Source of the DNA: Microbacterium halimionae
GTDB taxonomy: Bacteria > Actinomycetota > Actinomycetes > Actinomycetales > Microbacteriaceae
NCBI RefSeq assembly: GCF_011761265.1
Contig: NZ_JAAOZB010000002.1
Location: forward strand, 620,001 to 684,000
Direction: 5' to 3'
Length of the DNA stretch: 64,000 nt
Shown here: positions 17,777 to 26,307 of the stretch, piece by piece
Layout of the letters: each line of letters starts with the position of its first letter
How positions within the stretch are numbered: the stretch's first letter is position 1
The notes under the pieces: generated by a model
What the model saw: the letters and a program-made list of their open reading frames with translations, nothing else
Database searches by the model: none
Told to the model about the DNA's origin: nothing
Position numbers and translations under genes: made by a program

Positions 17777-18871
17777 ATGTCCGTTCGCGCTACCGCCGTT
17801 GTCTACTGCGAGGGTAAATTCGGCCAGCAAGACGGCAAGACTGCAAACGGTCTCGTTCGCAACTCGCAAAAGTACGAGATTGTGAGTGTGATCGATAGCA
17901 CCCTCGCAGGCCAAGATGCAGGTTTCGTGCTCAATGGGGTCGTGAACGGCATTCCTGTGTTGGCGAATCTAGCGGAAGCAATTGCGCACGCAGGTGCGGT
18001 GCCTGACTCCCTCATCTTCGGTATGGCGCCAGCAGGAGGGCTTCTGACCGATACCCAACGCGTTGATCTTCTTGACGGCATTTCTCGCGGCATGAATCTC
18101 GTCAACGGTCTGCACGAATTCTTGAACGAAGACGCCGAATTTGCATCCGCCGCTCTGCTGTCGGGCGTCACGATCACTGATGTGCGACGCACGAAAGATC
18201 GCAAAGATCTGCGCCTGTTCTCCGGCCGTATTTTCGATGTGACATGCCCGAGGGTCGCTGTGCTCGGAACAGACGGTGCTATCGGAAAACGCACGACGAC
18301 CACTCTCCTTGTCGAAGCACTCAACGCCCGTGGCGTCAAAGCCGTGATGATCGGTACCGGCCAGACGGCGCTCATTCAGGGGGCCAAATACGCCGTCGCC
18401 TTGGACGCGACAGTGCCGCAATTCTGCTCGGGTGAAGTCGAAGCTCAGGTGGTGGCGGCGTTCGAGAACGAAGATCCCGACATCATCGTGATTGAGGGCC
18501 AGGGTGCACTCAGCCATCCGGCCTATTTGACTTCCGCGTACATTCTGCGCGGAAGTCGCCCGGATGGCGTCATCGTTCAGCATGCGCCAAAGCGCGCGAT
18601 GCTCGACGACTACCGATTTCTGCCGATGCCTACAGCCGCAAGTGAGATAGCTCTGATCGAATCTTTCGCGGAGACGCGTGTGATTGGCATCACAATCAAC
18701 CACGAACACATGACTGACGAGCAAATCGCTACCTCGATCGACGAGCACGAACTCGAACTGGGTATTCCCGCGACCGACCCGCTCACACGCCCGCTCGACA
18801 GGCTCGTTGAGATGGTGCTGCTGGCCTACCCAGCCCTCGCCGAGCGTAGCCGGATCACAGTGCCGAGCTAA
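17777..18871 (+). CDS. DUF1611 family P-loop protein (DgcN-like)
   Basis: The 364-residue protein has a Rossmann-like N-terminal part and a P-loop-like GTDGAIGKRTTT near residue 160, followed by EGQGALSHPAY. It belongs to the DUF1611 family, some members of which (DgcN) act in D-glutamate/D-amino-acid metabolism by N-acylation. The substrate here is not known and no partner enzyme is adjacent. The ATG at 17777 is chosen because AGAGGAG precedes it by 4-5 bases. Confidence 0.8.
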   Translation: MSVRATAVVYCEGKFGQQDGKTANGLVRNSQKYEIVSVIDSTLAGQDAGFVLNGVVNGIPVLANLAEAIAHAGAVPDSLIFGMAPAGGLLTDTQRVDLLDGISRGMNLVNGLHEFLNEDAEFASAALLSGVTITDVRRTKDRKDLRLFSGRIFDVTCPRVAVLGTDGAIGKRTTTTLLVEALNARGVKAVMIGTGQTALIQGAKYAVALDATVPQFCSGEVEAQVVAAFENEDPDIIVIEGQGALSHPAYLTSAYILRGSRPDGVIVQHAPKRAMLDDYRFLPMPTAASEIALIESFAETRVIGITINHEHMTDEQIATSIDEHELELGIPATDPLTRPLDRLVEMVLLAYPALAERSRITVPS

Positions 18872-18916
18872 TACCGCGTCAGCTCTCGGGACCTTCACCC
18901 GGGCGCGTATCTCGGT

Positions 18917-18922
18917 TAGCGT
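18917..18922 (+). promoter_or_regulatory. -10 box TAGCGT of a leaderless mRNA
   Basis: TAGCGT ends 6 bases before the ATG at 18929. Confidence 0.55.
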
Positions 18923-18928
18923 GAATGT

Positions 18929-19234
18929 ATGGAAAAGTGCAGAATTGATCGTCGCGACTCCGTGTGGCGGCTGCGTCAAGTAGGTACGGTTGTCGCACTC
19001 GCAGCAGGTTCGGCCGCATTCGGCTTTCTTCTTGGGTTTTTCTCCCAGAGCGTGGCTATCGGAGTGACCGGGGGAGTTATTTTCGCTCTCATTTCCGGGG
19101 TTTGGGCGTGGCGGGTACACCGGTCCGGCGAGAAGTCTGAGGACTATACGGACTTCGATGAGGAAAAGCGCGCGCAGGCGAAACGCTATGGCCCACTCGG
19201 GGACGCGAAATCGCGCGTCACAGGGCTCGGCTGA
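18929..19234 (+). CDS. small two-helix membrane protein of unknown function
   Basis: This 101-residue protein has two adjacent membrane helices (about residues 18-62, with a short turn at FFSQS) and a charged cytosolic C-terminus (EDYTDFDEEKRAQAKRYGPLG). The family was not recognised. The start is supported by the TAGCGT box 6 bases upstream. Codon use and composition match the neighbours, so it is probably a genuine core gene. Confidence 0.65.
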   Translation: MEKCRIDRRDSVWRLRQVGTVVALAAGSAAFGFLLGFFSQSVAIGVTGGVIFALISGVWAWRVHRSGEKSEDYTDFDEEKRAQAKRYGPLGDAKSRVTGLG

Positions 19235-19314
19235 AAGCCGATGAATCCAGTGCCTCGATGCGCGTGTAGCCTCAGCACAACAGGGTCACCGTGACTCTCG
19301 AAGGAGCACGACCC

Positions 19315-19461
19315 ATGGCTGAAAAAAACACGCGTAAAGAGGGCGGTAAAACTGCGCCCGCAAAGACGCTGAAAGAAAAGCGCCAGGCGAAGGCTGACAA
19401 GAAGGCTGTCGCCAACCGCGGCGCCGACTCTGATGTCGTTGCAAGGTCAAAAAAGCGTTAG
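19315..19461 (+). CDS. small basic protein (48 residues)
   Basis: A short frame encodes MAEKNTRKEGGKTAP and continues with a lysine/alanine-rich tail ending RSKKR. AAGGAG at 19301-19306 is 8 bases before the ATG and a TAGCCT box is at 19267-19272, so it has its own promoter and ribosome binding site. The composition suggests a disordered, possibly nucleic-acid-binding protein. The function is unknown. Confidence 0.6.
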   Translation: MAEKNTRKEGGKTAPAKTLKEKRQAKADKKAVANRGADSDVVARSKKR

Positions 19462-19508
19462 ATCGTGCAGCAAGCGCAGAGACTAGCGCTCGGAGAAAAC
19501 GGGGCACC

Positions 19509-20357
19509 ATGACAACTTCTAAATCACCGATCGCTGTCACAGGCAGCACGGGGGCACTAGGTGGCAAAGTTGCTTCATTGCTTTCCGACGATGGCTATTC
19601 TCTGCGACTGCTTGCTCGCTCGCCCGAGCGCGCACCAGCGTTGCCAAACAGCGCGGTCGTCGAATGCAATTTTGGCGACCTGGATCAAGCAACCGAAGCG
19701 CTTCGCGGAGTTGAGGTGCTTTTCATGGTGTCTGCGGCGGAGCACGAGGACCGCCTCGCACAGCACCTCACGTTCGTTGATGCCGCCCAAGCCGCGGGCA
19801 TTAAGCACATCATCTACACGTCTTTTCAAGGTGCGGCGCCCGGAGCGCTCTTCACCCTCGCGCGGGATCACTACGCGACGGAGCAGCACATCAAGGCATC
19901 CGGGATGTCATGGACCATGCTCCGCGATAGTTTCTATCTCGACTTTTTGACCGCCGTGGTCGGTGAAGACGGCGTGATTCGTGGTCCGGCGGGCGACGGT
20001 CGTGTAGCCGCCGTGTCGCGGGATGACGTAGCGCGAGTAGCCGCAGAAGTTCTGCGCAACCCCAAAGCGCACGCGGTCACGACGTATGATCTCACCGGAC
20101 CTACGGCTGTCTCGTTCGACGAAACCGCGAAGATCATCAGCAAGGCCACCGGTCAGCGCGTGACCTTCCATAACGAAACTCTCGCCGAAGCATACGAGTC
20201 ACGAAAGCCGTGGGGAGCGCCCGACTGGCAAAACGATGCATGGGTGAGCACGTACACGGCGATCGCGGCAGGCGAAGTCTCAGCTGTCAGCGACGCCGTC
20301 GAAAAGATCACCGGGCAAAAGCCGATGTCGCTGGAGCAGTTCGTCGCCGCGCGCTAG
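19509..20357 (+). CDS. NmrA-like NAD(P)-dependent oxidoreductase
   Basis: The 282-residue protein has a Rossmann motif near the N-terminus (AVTGSTGALGGKVA) and follows the atypical short-chain dehydrogenase/NmrA pattern: no Tyr-x3-Lys catalytic pair is evident, but HIIYTSFQGAAP and LRDSFYLDFL occur at the expected positions. Relatives include quinone oxidoreductase QOR2 (YtfG) and sensor proteins. It is monocistronic and ends tail-to-tail with the crcB gene, overlapping it by 4 bases. Confidence 0.8.
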   Translation: MTTSKSPIAVTGSTGALGGKVASLLSDDGYSLRLLARSPERAPALPNSAVVECNFGDLDQATEALRGVEVLFMVSAAEHEDRLAQHLTFVDAAQAAGIKHIIYTSFQGAAPGALFTLARDHYATEQHIKASGMSWTMLRDSFYLDFLTAVVGEDGVIRGPAGDGRVAAVSRDDVARVAAEVLRNPKAHAVTTYDLTGPTAVSFDETAKIISKATGQRVTFHNETLAEAYESRKPWGAPDWQNDAWVSTYTAIAAGEVSAVSDAVEKITGQKPMSLEQFVAAR

Positions 20358-20731
20358 ACAAGCCCGCCCAACCACAGCCCAAATCCGGCAGCCGCAACAC
20401 AAATAACTAGGACGCCGAAACCGTTGAAGACGGCGGCTCCCCAGCGTTTTTCTTGCACCAACCGCACTGTCTCGAAGCTTGCGGTCGAGAAAGTGGTGTA
20501 TCCACCCAAGAATCCGGTGCCGATCACGAGATGCCAGGCTTCCGGTAGCACGCTCGCCATCACAAGGCCCGTGACGAATCCCAAAATAAGCGATCCCGTC
20601 GCGTTGATTGCGAAGGTCCCGACCGGAAATGTCGAGCTCAGCCGGCTTCGAATGAGCCCGTCGAGCGTGAGCCGAGATACGGCGCCGAGGCCGCCAGCAA
20701 GCGCGATCGCAACAAACAGCAGGGGTGTCAT
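20354..20731 (-). CDS. crcB: fluoride ion channel FluC/CrcB, subunit 1
   Basis: The 125-residue protein with four membrane helices has the FluC landmarks GAVSRLTL, TFAINATGSLILGF (pore asparagine) and GTGFLGGYTTFSTASFE (phenylalanine box). Fluc channels export fluoride as dual-topology dimers; many actinobacteria encode two subunits side by side, as here, which may form an antiparallel heterodimer. The start overlaps the stop of the second crcB by 4 bases. Confidence 0.92.
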   Translation of the reverse strand: MTPLLFVAIALAGGLGAVSRLTLDGLIRSRLSSTFPVGTFAINATGSLILGFVTGLVMASVLPEAWHLVIGTGFLGGYTTFSTASFETVRLVQEKRWGAAVFNGFGVLVICVAAAGFGLWLGGLV

Positions 20732-21249
20732 TGTGAGCCTTCAGCTCGGGTCTGCTGGTGACGGTAGCGTGCCGCGCCCAGAAGAATACCGAGCCCGGTC
20801 GCAGCGGCTCCAACGAGGACAGTACCCACGGCGTATACGATCGCGGTGGCCAGATGGCCCGTTGCAAGCAGCGCGGCGCTGTCGACGGCAAAGGCGCTAT
20901 AGGTAGTGAACCCACCCATGAAGCCCGTGCCCACCAAGAGCCGCGCGGCGCGGCGAGCCCCCGCATCCGGGCCTCGCCGCGCGAGCGCCTCGAGAAGGAG
21001 CCCGAGGAGGAGGGCGCCCAAGACGTTGACGACGAAGATCGCCCACGGCACCTCGCCTCCAGAAGGCAGGGCGATACCCACACCCTCGCGAGCGGCGGTG
21101 CCTAGCGCCCCACCGATGAAGACAAGAATCAAGGATGCTGGCCGCAAATGCAGTGGTAAAAGGGTTTGTCCGGGTGCCTCGACAACCTCAATGTCGGGGT
21201 CTTCGGGAAGATCGCGCTCGGAGTTAGTTGAAGGTTCGGTGGCGGCCAT
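20728..21249 (-). CDS. crcB: fluoride ion channel FluC/CrcB, subunit 2 with N-terminal extension
   Basis: The 173-residue FluC protein has pore motifs VVNVLGALLLG and GTGFMGGFTTYSAFAVD. An acidic N-terminal extension of about 50 residues (TNSERDLPEDPDIEVVE) precedes the first helix, which its partner lacks. ATG at 21249 begins one base after the stop of the receiver gene, so this gene and its partner are probably co-expressed with that regulator. No fluoride-riboswitch-like leader was noticed upstream. Confidence 0.88.
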   Translation of the reverse strand: MAATEPSTNSERDLPEDPDIEVVEAPGQTLLPLHLRPASLILVFIGGALGTAAREGVGIALPSGGEVPWAIFVVNVLGALLLGLLLEALARRGPDAGARRAARLLVGTGFMGGFTTYSAFAVDSAALLATGHLATAIVYAVGTVLVGAAATGLGILLGAARYRHQQTRAEGSQ

Positions 21250-21250
21250 G

Positions 21251-21631
21251 TCAGACGTCGAGGGGACGAGCGTCGGACAAACGCGCAACAGCACTCAGAA
21301 GCGATTCTCGCGTAAACGGCTTAGTCATCACGTCGTCAAAACCCTGCGTTTTTGCGAAAACGAGGTCGTCCGGATCAGATCGGGCGGTCACAAGAAGGAG
21401 ACGGATGTGCGCCGTTGATTCTTGAGCGCGCAAAGCTCGTGCGAGCGCAATTCCATCAAGCTTCGGCATCATCCAATCGACGACAGCAATCTCTGTCGGG
21501 TGTGCTGTGATGCCTTCGAGTGCGGCTGCGCCGTCGGAATACAGTGCCACCTCGTGGCCGGCGCGTTGCAAGCGCGCAGCGATGAGCCGGGCAATATCTT
21601 GCTCGTCATCAACAACCGCAACTGTTGCCAT
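21251..21631 (-). CDS. single-domain response regulator (receiver only)
   Basis: The 126-residue protein is a CheY-like receiver with the phosphoacceptor Asp52 in VVDWMMPKLDG, acidic pair Asp8-Asp9, Thr82 and Lys104 in MTKPF. No output domain is present. It is divergent from a large histidine kinase gene (start-to-start 71 bases), which is the likely phosphodonor. It is the first gene of a three-gene minus-strand unit with both fluC subunits. Confidence 0.88.
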   Translation of the reverse strand: MATVAVVDDEQDIARLIAARLQRAGHEVALYSDGAAALEGITAHPTEIAVVDWMMPKLDGIALARALRAQESTAHIRLLLVTARSDPDDLVFAKTQGFDDVMTKPFTRESLLSAVARLSDARPLDV

Positions 21632-21702
21632 AGGAGGAGCGCCTTTCCAGGATGCGCGTCTTTCCGTCTATCGTAGGGCGTACTCACCGGAGAGGTCATA
21701 CC

Positions 21703-23706
21703 GTGTTCGACATCAGCATGGCCGAGTGGTCGCAAAATGCGCCCGCTCGTGCGCGGCTTTTGCTCGTTGGGGGGCTCGTGGCACTCACCGGTGTGCTTGC
21801 TCTTGTGTTTTCACTGCGAGAACCCGGATCCATAGCAATCGCAGAATGGTGGCCAGCGGCATCAGCCGCGGTAGCTGCGGCACTTTGCGCGCGTAAGCAT
21901 GAACGTCCATACGTTGCCGTCGGCGTCGTGTTGTTGGTTTTCCTCGGGCTGCTCTCGGGTGGTCGGTCGTTGGAGCTGTCGTTCTTAGACAGTGTTGGCA
22001 ACGCCGTCGAGGCTTGGCTCGTTGCGGCGATAATTGCCGCGCGACGGCAGCAACTGAGCCTCAAGACTGTCGCCGATGTCGGCCGCCTGCTTGTCGCCAC
22101 GGTGGCTGGAGCGGCCGTTGCGGCCCTATGCGTGGCAACCGGAGCGCATCTCGTCGGTCTCGATTTTGCCGCATCCTTCGTGCCCATAGCCGCCGCTCAC
22201 GCGCTCACAATCGTCTGCATTGTTCCGCTCGTCATTATTCCTCGGCTGCATTTTCGAGTTTCGACTCCGCCGAAAACCATTGCGATCAGCGGCGCCCTGG
22301 TGTTGTCTGTCCTTGCTGCTTTCTATCCAGGGAGCCCTGCCCCACTGACGTTTCTGCCCGTCCCCATATTGGCGTGGGCTGCACTTTCGCAATCCATGTT
22401 CACTGCGGTGTTTCAACTCATCGGTGTGCTTGGCGGGATAAGTGCGTTGACTATTTTTGGCGGAGGCCCCTTCGCGTATGTGACGGGGGCCGTGCCAGGT
22501 ATTGCTTTTCTTCAGCTGTACTCATTCACGCTGGCTGCACTGGCTCTTTTGATCGGTGCCGCGGCGCAAGAGCGACGCGTAATCGAACGGGAGAGGTTGG
22601 CTCTCGCGAGCCTTGTCAGGGGTGCGTTTGAGCGTGGGCCGAATGGGTTTGCTGTGCTGCAAGAAGCAGCCAGCAATTGGTTTGAATTGATCGAAATCAA
22701 CGCGGCCGCACCAGCGCTGGTTCCTGACTCCTTCGAGCATTCGGCGGGACAATGGCGATTGCAACGAGCGAGCCGACTCCACGAGATAATTTCGCGACTT
22801 TCCGCCGGTACTGAACAGACTTTTGAGTGGAGCGCGGCGCCTGGAGCGGCCTCGACTGCGCAGCTTACGATCACCGTGGGGCATCAACCGAATGGAAGCC
22901 GAACGGTAGTTCTCGCAATTACCGACCTTGCACCAATGCGTGAAGCTCAACGCAAGCTCGAAGAACAACTCGCGCGAGAGCGAGCCATCAGCAACGAGTT
23001 ACGCAAGCTCAATCAGCAAAAAGATGACTTTGTCGCGAGCGTGTCGCATGAGTTGCGCACCCCTATCACGTCGATCCTTGGATACGCGGAAGACATGCGG
23101 GAGAACCACGGCGTGACCGCGGATGAGGAATCACTCGAAGTCATTGAGAGAAACGCTATGCGGCTTCTCGCGGTGGTGGACGACGTGCTCTTAATATCTC
23201 GCCGCAACAGCGACACAAGCGAGCCCCCCGCACGTCGTCGAATCGCGGTTGGTAGAGCGATCGATCAGTGCGTATCGGATCTTGGAAGATTTGCCGCTAG
23301 CAAGAGCGTCGAGGTGCACGTAAAAGTTGCCCCTGACACCTATCTTTATGTGCCAGAATCCGACTTTGCGCGAGTGCTTTCAAATCTTGTGACAAACGCG
23401 ATCAAATTCTCCGTGCCGGGCGCAACAGTCAAAATCACTGCGGACACCAAGGGTGACGAGGTCATGCTGGAAGTCGAAGACAGCGGACGGGGGATTAGCC
23501 GAGAAGACCGCGATCGCATTTTTGACCCGTTTTACCGAAGCCCGCAAGCCATCCGTGACGGAATTCCTGGGACCGGGCTCGGCCTCCCAATCTCACGAGA
23601 TCTCGTGCATTCAATGGGTGGGAGCATCGGGCTCAAATCCGTGCTCGGTGAAGGTACCTGTGTCGAGGTTCGTATACCCCTCGTTAGGCCGGAGGCCACT
23701 CAATAA
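21703..23706 (+). CDS. membrane sensor histidine kinase with MASE1-like sensor region
   Basis: The 667-residue protein has about eight N-terminal membrane helices (residues ~15-285, MASE1-like), then a short PAS-like region, a coiled coil (AQRKLEEQLARERAISNELRKL) and a kinase core. His449 in SVSHELRTP is the phosphorylation site, the N box is NLVTNAIKFS, and the G boxes DSGRGIS and GTGLGL are intact. The GTG at 21703 is preferred because GGAGAGG lies 7 bases upstream. The likely partner is the divergent receiver protein. The signal is unknown. Confidence 0.9.
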   Translation: MFDISMAEWSQNAPARARLLLVGGLVALTGVLALVFSLREPGSIAIAEWWPAASAAVAAALCARKHERPYVAVGVVLLVFLGLLSGGRSLELSFLDSVGNAVEAWLVAAIIAARRQQLSLKTVADVGRLLVATVAGAAVAALCVATGAHLVGLDFAASFVPIAAAHALTIVCIVPLVIIPRLHFRVSTPPKTIAISGALVLSVLAAFYPGSPAPLTFLPVPILAWAALSQSMFTAVFQLIGVLGGISALTIFGGGPFAYVTGAVPGIAFLQLYSFTLAALALLIGAAAQERRVIERERLALASLVRGAFERGPNGFAVLQEAASNWFELIEINAAAPALVPDSFEHSAGQWRLQRASRLHEIISRLSAGTEQTFEWSAAPGAASTAQLTITVGHQPNGSRTVVLAITDLAPMREAQRKLEEQLARERAISNELRKLNQQKDDFVASVSHELRTPITSILGYAEDMRENHGVTADEESLEVIERNAMRLLAVVDDVLLISRRNSDTSEPPARRRIAVGRAIDQCVSDLGRFAASKSVEVHVKVAPDTYLYVPESDFARVLSNLVTNAIKFSVPGATVKITADTKGDEVMLEVEDSGRGISREDRDRIFDPFYRSPQAIRDGIPGTGLGLPISRDLVHSMGGSIGLKSVLGEGTCVEVRIPLVRPEATQ

Positions 23707-24262
23707 GAAGCAGACCCTGCTTGGTGTCTGCCAGCTTGATGCCATCGTCGGTGAACCAGTAGGTCATCCCGAACCCGTCGTCGTCTGTGGCTATCGCCGT
23801 CTCAGGGTTCTCGGTGACGAAGTTGCCCGAATCATCGTTTACGACGACCCACCCTTGCTCAATCAGTTCGCTGCGTGCTTCGGATGCTTCGGCTCCCGTT
23901 GTTGGTGCCCACCCGAACACCTGCACGTGATCGGTGGCGACGGAGAAATCTCCCCACGTGCACATCACGCTGCCTGCTAGCTGGAGCGTGCCGACGCGCA
24001 TCAGGTCTTCGCGTGCGCTCCACCCGACGCTCTCAAAGTCCGCGACAGTGGCTTCCGGCAGAATTGTTGTGCAGGTGGGATCCACGTGTTCCGTTGGCTC
24101 CGGCGTCACAGTCGCAGTCGGTTCTAACGGCTCTTCTGCCTGGGACGCTGCGGTTGAGGGCTCAGCAGCCGGTTCTTCAGCAGAGGCGCAACCCGAAACG
24201 AGGAGTGAGCCCGTCAGAAGCGCAGCGGTGGCCAGGGTACGGGCGACGATCGGTCGAATCAT
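23684..24262 (-). CDS. secreted lipoprotein of unknown function
   Basis: The 192-residue protein has a signal peptide with lipobox LLVSGC (Cys25), then a Pro/Thr/Glu-rich linker (about residues 28-60) and a small folded domain with two further cysteines (Cys64 and Cys100), which could form a disulfide. It is expected on the outer face of the membrane. ATG overlaps the hisN stop (TAATG), so it is coupled to hisN. The 3' end overlaps the histidine kinase gene by 23 bases. The family was not recognised. Confidence 0.7.
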   Translation of the reverse strand: MIRPIVARTLATAALLTGSLLVSGCASAEEPAAEPSTAASQAEEPLEPTATVTPEPTEHVDPTCTTILPEATVADFESVGWSAREDLMRVGTLQLAGSVMCTWGDFSVATDHVQVFGWAPTTGAEASEARSELIEQGWVVVNDDSGNFVTENPETAIATDDDGFGMTYWFTDDGIKLADTKQGLLLIEWPPA

Positions 24263-25113
24263 TAAGCGCTCTCTGCGTGGACTGTGAGTGGAGCATTGTG
24301 GGCAACGTTAAGAAGCGCGTCGTGCAAGACGCCGTTTGAGGCAAAGCTTGAGCGCTCGGAGAGCGTGTGTGTGCCGCTATATGCAGTGAAGGCACCGCCC
24401 GCCTCGATAATGATGGGCACTATGGCGGCGATGTCGTACTCCTTGACGTCGAACTCAGCAACGAGCTCGAGACGTCCTTCTGCGAGCAGCATGTACGGCC
24501 ACGCATCGCCGTAGCCGCGGTCGCGCCACACACTCCGCGTGAGGTGGATGAGACTCTCGAGGTGGCCCGCGTCATCCCATTGATCGATGCTTTGAAAGCT
24601 GAAGGATGCCTCGGCCACTGTGTCTACGTCAGACACCTTGAGACGCCGAGGCTCGGTGTCGGTATTTGTCCACGCGCCGAGGTTTGTCGCAGCCCACCAG
24701 CGACGACCGATCGCAGGTTGGCTGACGACACCGACGCGCGGAACGCCGTCGATCGCGAGGGCGATGAGGGTCGTCCACATCGGGATGCCCTTGAGGTAGT
24801 TGGCGGTGCCATCGATTGGGTCGATGATCCACTGGCGATTCGAATCACCCGTTATGCCGAATTCTTCGCCGAAAACGCCATCGTTCGGGCGCTCAGTTTC
24901 GAGCAGAGCGCGGATTGCTTGTTCGGCAGCGAGGTCCGCCTCGGTGACGTGGGTGGCATCCGCTTTCGTGCTGATATCTAGGTCGGGGGTGTCGAATTTT
25001 GCCATCGTGACTGAGTCGGCAGCATCCGCCAACTTCAGGGCCAGGCGGAGATCATCTTGCAGGTCACCGTCGAAAGGCGAAGCGAAATCGAGAGCTGGGT
25101 TACCTGGTGTCAC
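24262..25113 (-). CDS. hisN: histidinol-phosphatase, inositol monophosphatase type
   Basis: HisN makes histidinol from histidinol phosphate. The 283-residue protein carries the metal-binding motifs GEEFG, WIIDPIDGTANYLKG and GDAWPYMLLAEG of the IMPase superfamily, and the DDLRLALKLADAAD start is typical of actinobacterial HisN. An inositol-phosphatase role cannot be excluded. GTG at 25113 is chosen because a minus-strand TATCCT box ends 6 bases upstream; the longer frame runs into the tRNA-Lys gene. Confidence 0.85.
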   Translation of the reverse strand: MTPGNPALDFASPFDGDLQDDLRLALKLADAADSVTMAKFDTPDLDISTKADATHVTEADLAAEQAIRALLETERPNDGVFGEEFGITGDSNRQWIIDPIDGTANYLKGIPMWTTLIALAIDGVPRVGVVSQPAIGRRWWAATNLGAWTNTDTEPRRLKVSDVDTVAEASFSFQSIDQWDDAGHLESLIHLTRSVWRDRGYGDAWPYMLLAEGRLELVAEFDVKEYDIAAIVPIIIEAGGAFTAYSGTHTLSERSSFASNGVLHDALLNVAHNAPLTVHAESA

Positions 25114-25119
25114 CCCATA

Positions 25120-25125
25120 AGGATA
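25120..25125 (-). promoter_or_regulatory. -10 box TATCCT of a leaderless hisN mRNA
   Basis: On the minus strand TATCCT ends 6 bases before the GTG at 25113. Confidence 0.5.
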
Positions 25126-25217
25126 TCCGCAGGTTCCGATCTCGATTGGCGTTAGAGCCAGTCGTGATGATAATGTTGACCCTCGGTTCACAGTGATGTT
25201 TTTCACTGCAAAATCAC

Positions 25218-25290
25218 GCACCTCTAGCTCAATCGGCAGAGCAACTGACTCTTAATCAGTGGGTTCCGGGTTCAAGTCCCGGGGGGTGCA
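25218..25290 (+). tRNA. tRNA-Lys (anticodon CTT)
   Basis: A 73-base cloverleaf is visible: acceptor GCACCTC/GGGGTGC, anticodon stem ACTGA/TCAGT with loop CTCTTAA, T arm CCGGG-TTCAAGT-CCCGG. The discriminator is A and CCA is not encoded. It reads AAG codons. Confidence 0.95.
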
Positions 25291-25308
25291 CGGATCAGCC
25301 TCGTAGAC

Positions 25309-25332
25309 TCTCGCCAGTTTGCGGGGCTTTTT
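25309..25332 (+). terminator. weak terminator after tRNA-Lys
   Basis: A short CTCGC/GCGGG stem with a six-base loop is followed by GCTTTTT. It is weak but well placed. Confidence 0.35.
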
Positions 25333-25354
25333 CATTTCGAGCACGCATTCGCCG

Positions 25355-25360
25355 TAGCAT
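25355..25360 (+). promoter_or_regulatory. -10 box TAGCAT of a leaderless mRNA
   Basis: TAGCAT ends 6 bases before the ATG at 25367. Confidence 0.55.
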
Positions 25361-25366
25361 CGTTGA

Positions 25367-25999
25367 ATGAGCGATCTCGCACCGCAACAGGCTCCCGCCG
25401 GCTGGTACCCGGATCCTTCAAATCCCGGCGTTTCGCGCTACTGGGATGGAATGGCGTGGACTGATCACGTGCATGGCGGCGCGATCCCAGCCGCAGAGTT
25501 GAAAGCTGAACCAGGAACCGGGTGGAACACGCCTTGGATTTGGCTCATCATTTTGCTGCCGATTATTCCGGCGCTGCTGAGCTTGTTCGTGCCGTGGCGA
25601 GACGCTTTCAACTTTGACTACTCGGCTGACGATCCGATGGCCATGAATCGAGGGATGCTGGGGCTTTACCTCTCACCCGCCTACCTTTTGAGCGTTAGCT
25701 TGGGCTGGGTCATATTTGGGCTCAACGTATTCTTCGCCTACCGGGACTATGCGCAGCTGAGGGCGATGGGCGTACCGAGACCTTTTCACTGGGCCTGGCA
25801 ATTCTTAAGTCCTGTGTATGCGATCGGGCGCTCGGTCGTCGTGATCCGGCGCACCGGTCGGGGGGCCGCGCCACTTTTGGTGGTTGGGACAACCATCGTG
25901 CTCTCATTGGTTATCGGAGGCGTTTTAGTTGCCGTGGTGTTCTCAGATATGAGCGACATGATGATCGATATCGTGCGTTCTTCTTCTACATCGCCTTAG
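25367..25999 (+). CDS. DUF2510 membrane protein
   Basis: The 210-residue protein starts with a DUF2510 module (PAGWYPDPSNPGVSRYWDG, residues ~10-28, rich in Trp and Pro). Four membrane helices follow, separated by an acidic loop (FDYSADDPM). DUF2510 is a short domain common in actinobacterial membrane proteins, with no established function. The start is supported by a TAGCAT box 6 bases upstream. Confidence 0.8.
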   Translation: MSDLAPQQAPAGWYPDPSNPGVSRYWDGMAWTDHVHGGAIPAAELKAEPGTGWNTPWIWLIILLPIIPALLSLFVPWRDAFNFDYSADDPMAMNRGMLGLYLSPAYLLSVSLGWVIFGLNVFFAYRDYAQLRAMGVPRPFHWAWQFLSPVYAIGRSVVVIRRTGRGAAPLLVVGTTIVLSLVIGGVLVAVVFSDMSDMMIDIVRSSSTSP

Positions 26000-26307
26000 C
26001 GCGCGATGACGACCGACCACTCGGCTGGCGTCGACGTCTCGCCGGAATCGAGAATCGAGCGTGTATGCCCAACGCTGACATCGCCGAGGGAAACTCCCTT
26101 CGAAGCTGTAGCAGCGTCTGAACGCGCGTTGTGAGCTGGTGCGCTGAGACGACCACTGTCCCCGCAGCGTCGAAGCGTGAGCGGTCACAGGCGCTACCGG
26201 TTGCGAGGGTGGCTCCCCGGGTGTGGCATGACGAGAGAGAGTCTCGGTCGCAGCGTGTCGAGGGCGTTGTCTCCGTGTAATCCGCTGGACCCGAATGGGC
26301 TCTTCGC
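26000..26307. other. 308-base stretch without a convincing intact gene
   Basis: No frame here has good coding character over its length. On the minus strand, one 62-codon open frame (26184 down to 25996) ends ETSTPAEWSVVIAR and looks like the C-terminus of a real protein, but it is closed upstream by a TGA; the adjacent frame then reads SRFDAAGTVVVSAHQLT. This pattern would fit a decayed gene. A promoter for the downstream surface protein is not evident. Confidence 0.4.

Noticed and set aside
17969..19120. 383-residue minus-strand frame
   Set aside because: It covers the DUF1611 gene and the small membrane gene on the other strand and shows shadow-like His/Arg/Asp composition.
20354..21300. 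Fluoride riboswitch for the crcB pair
   Set aside because: The space before subunit 2 is one base and the receiver gene precedes it, leaving no room for an aptamer.
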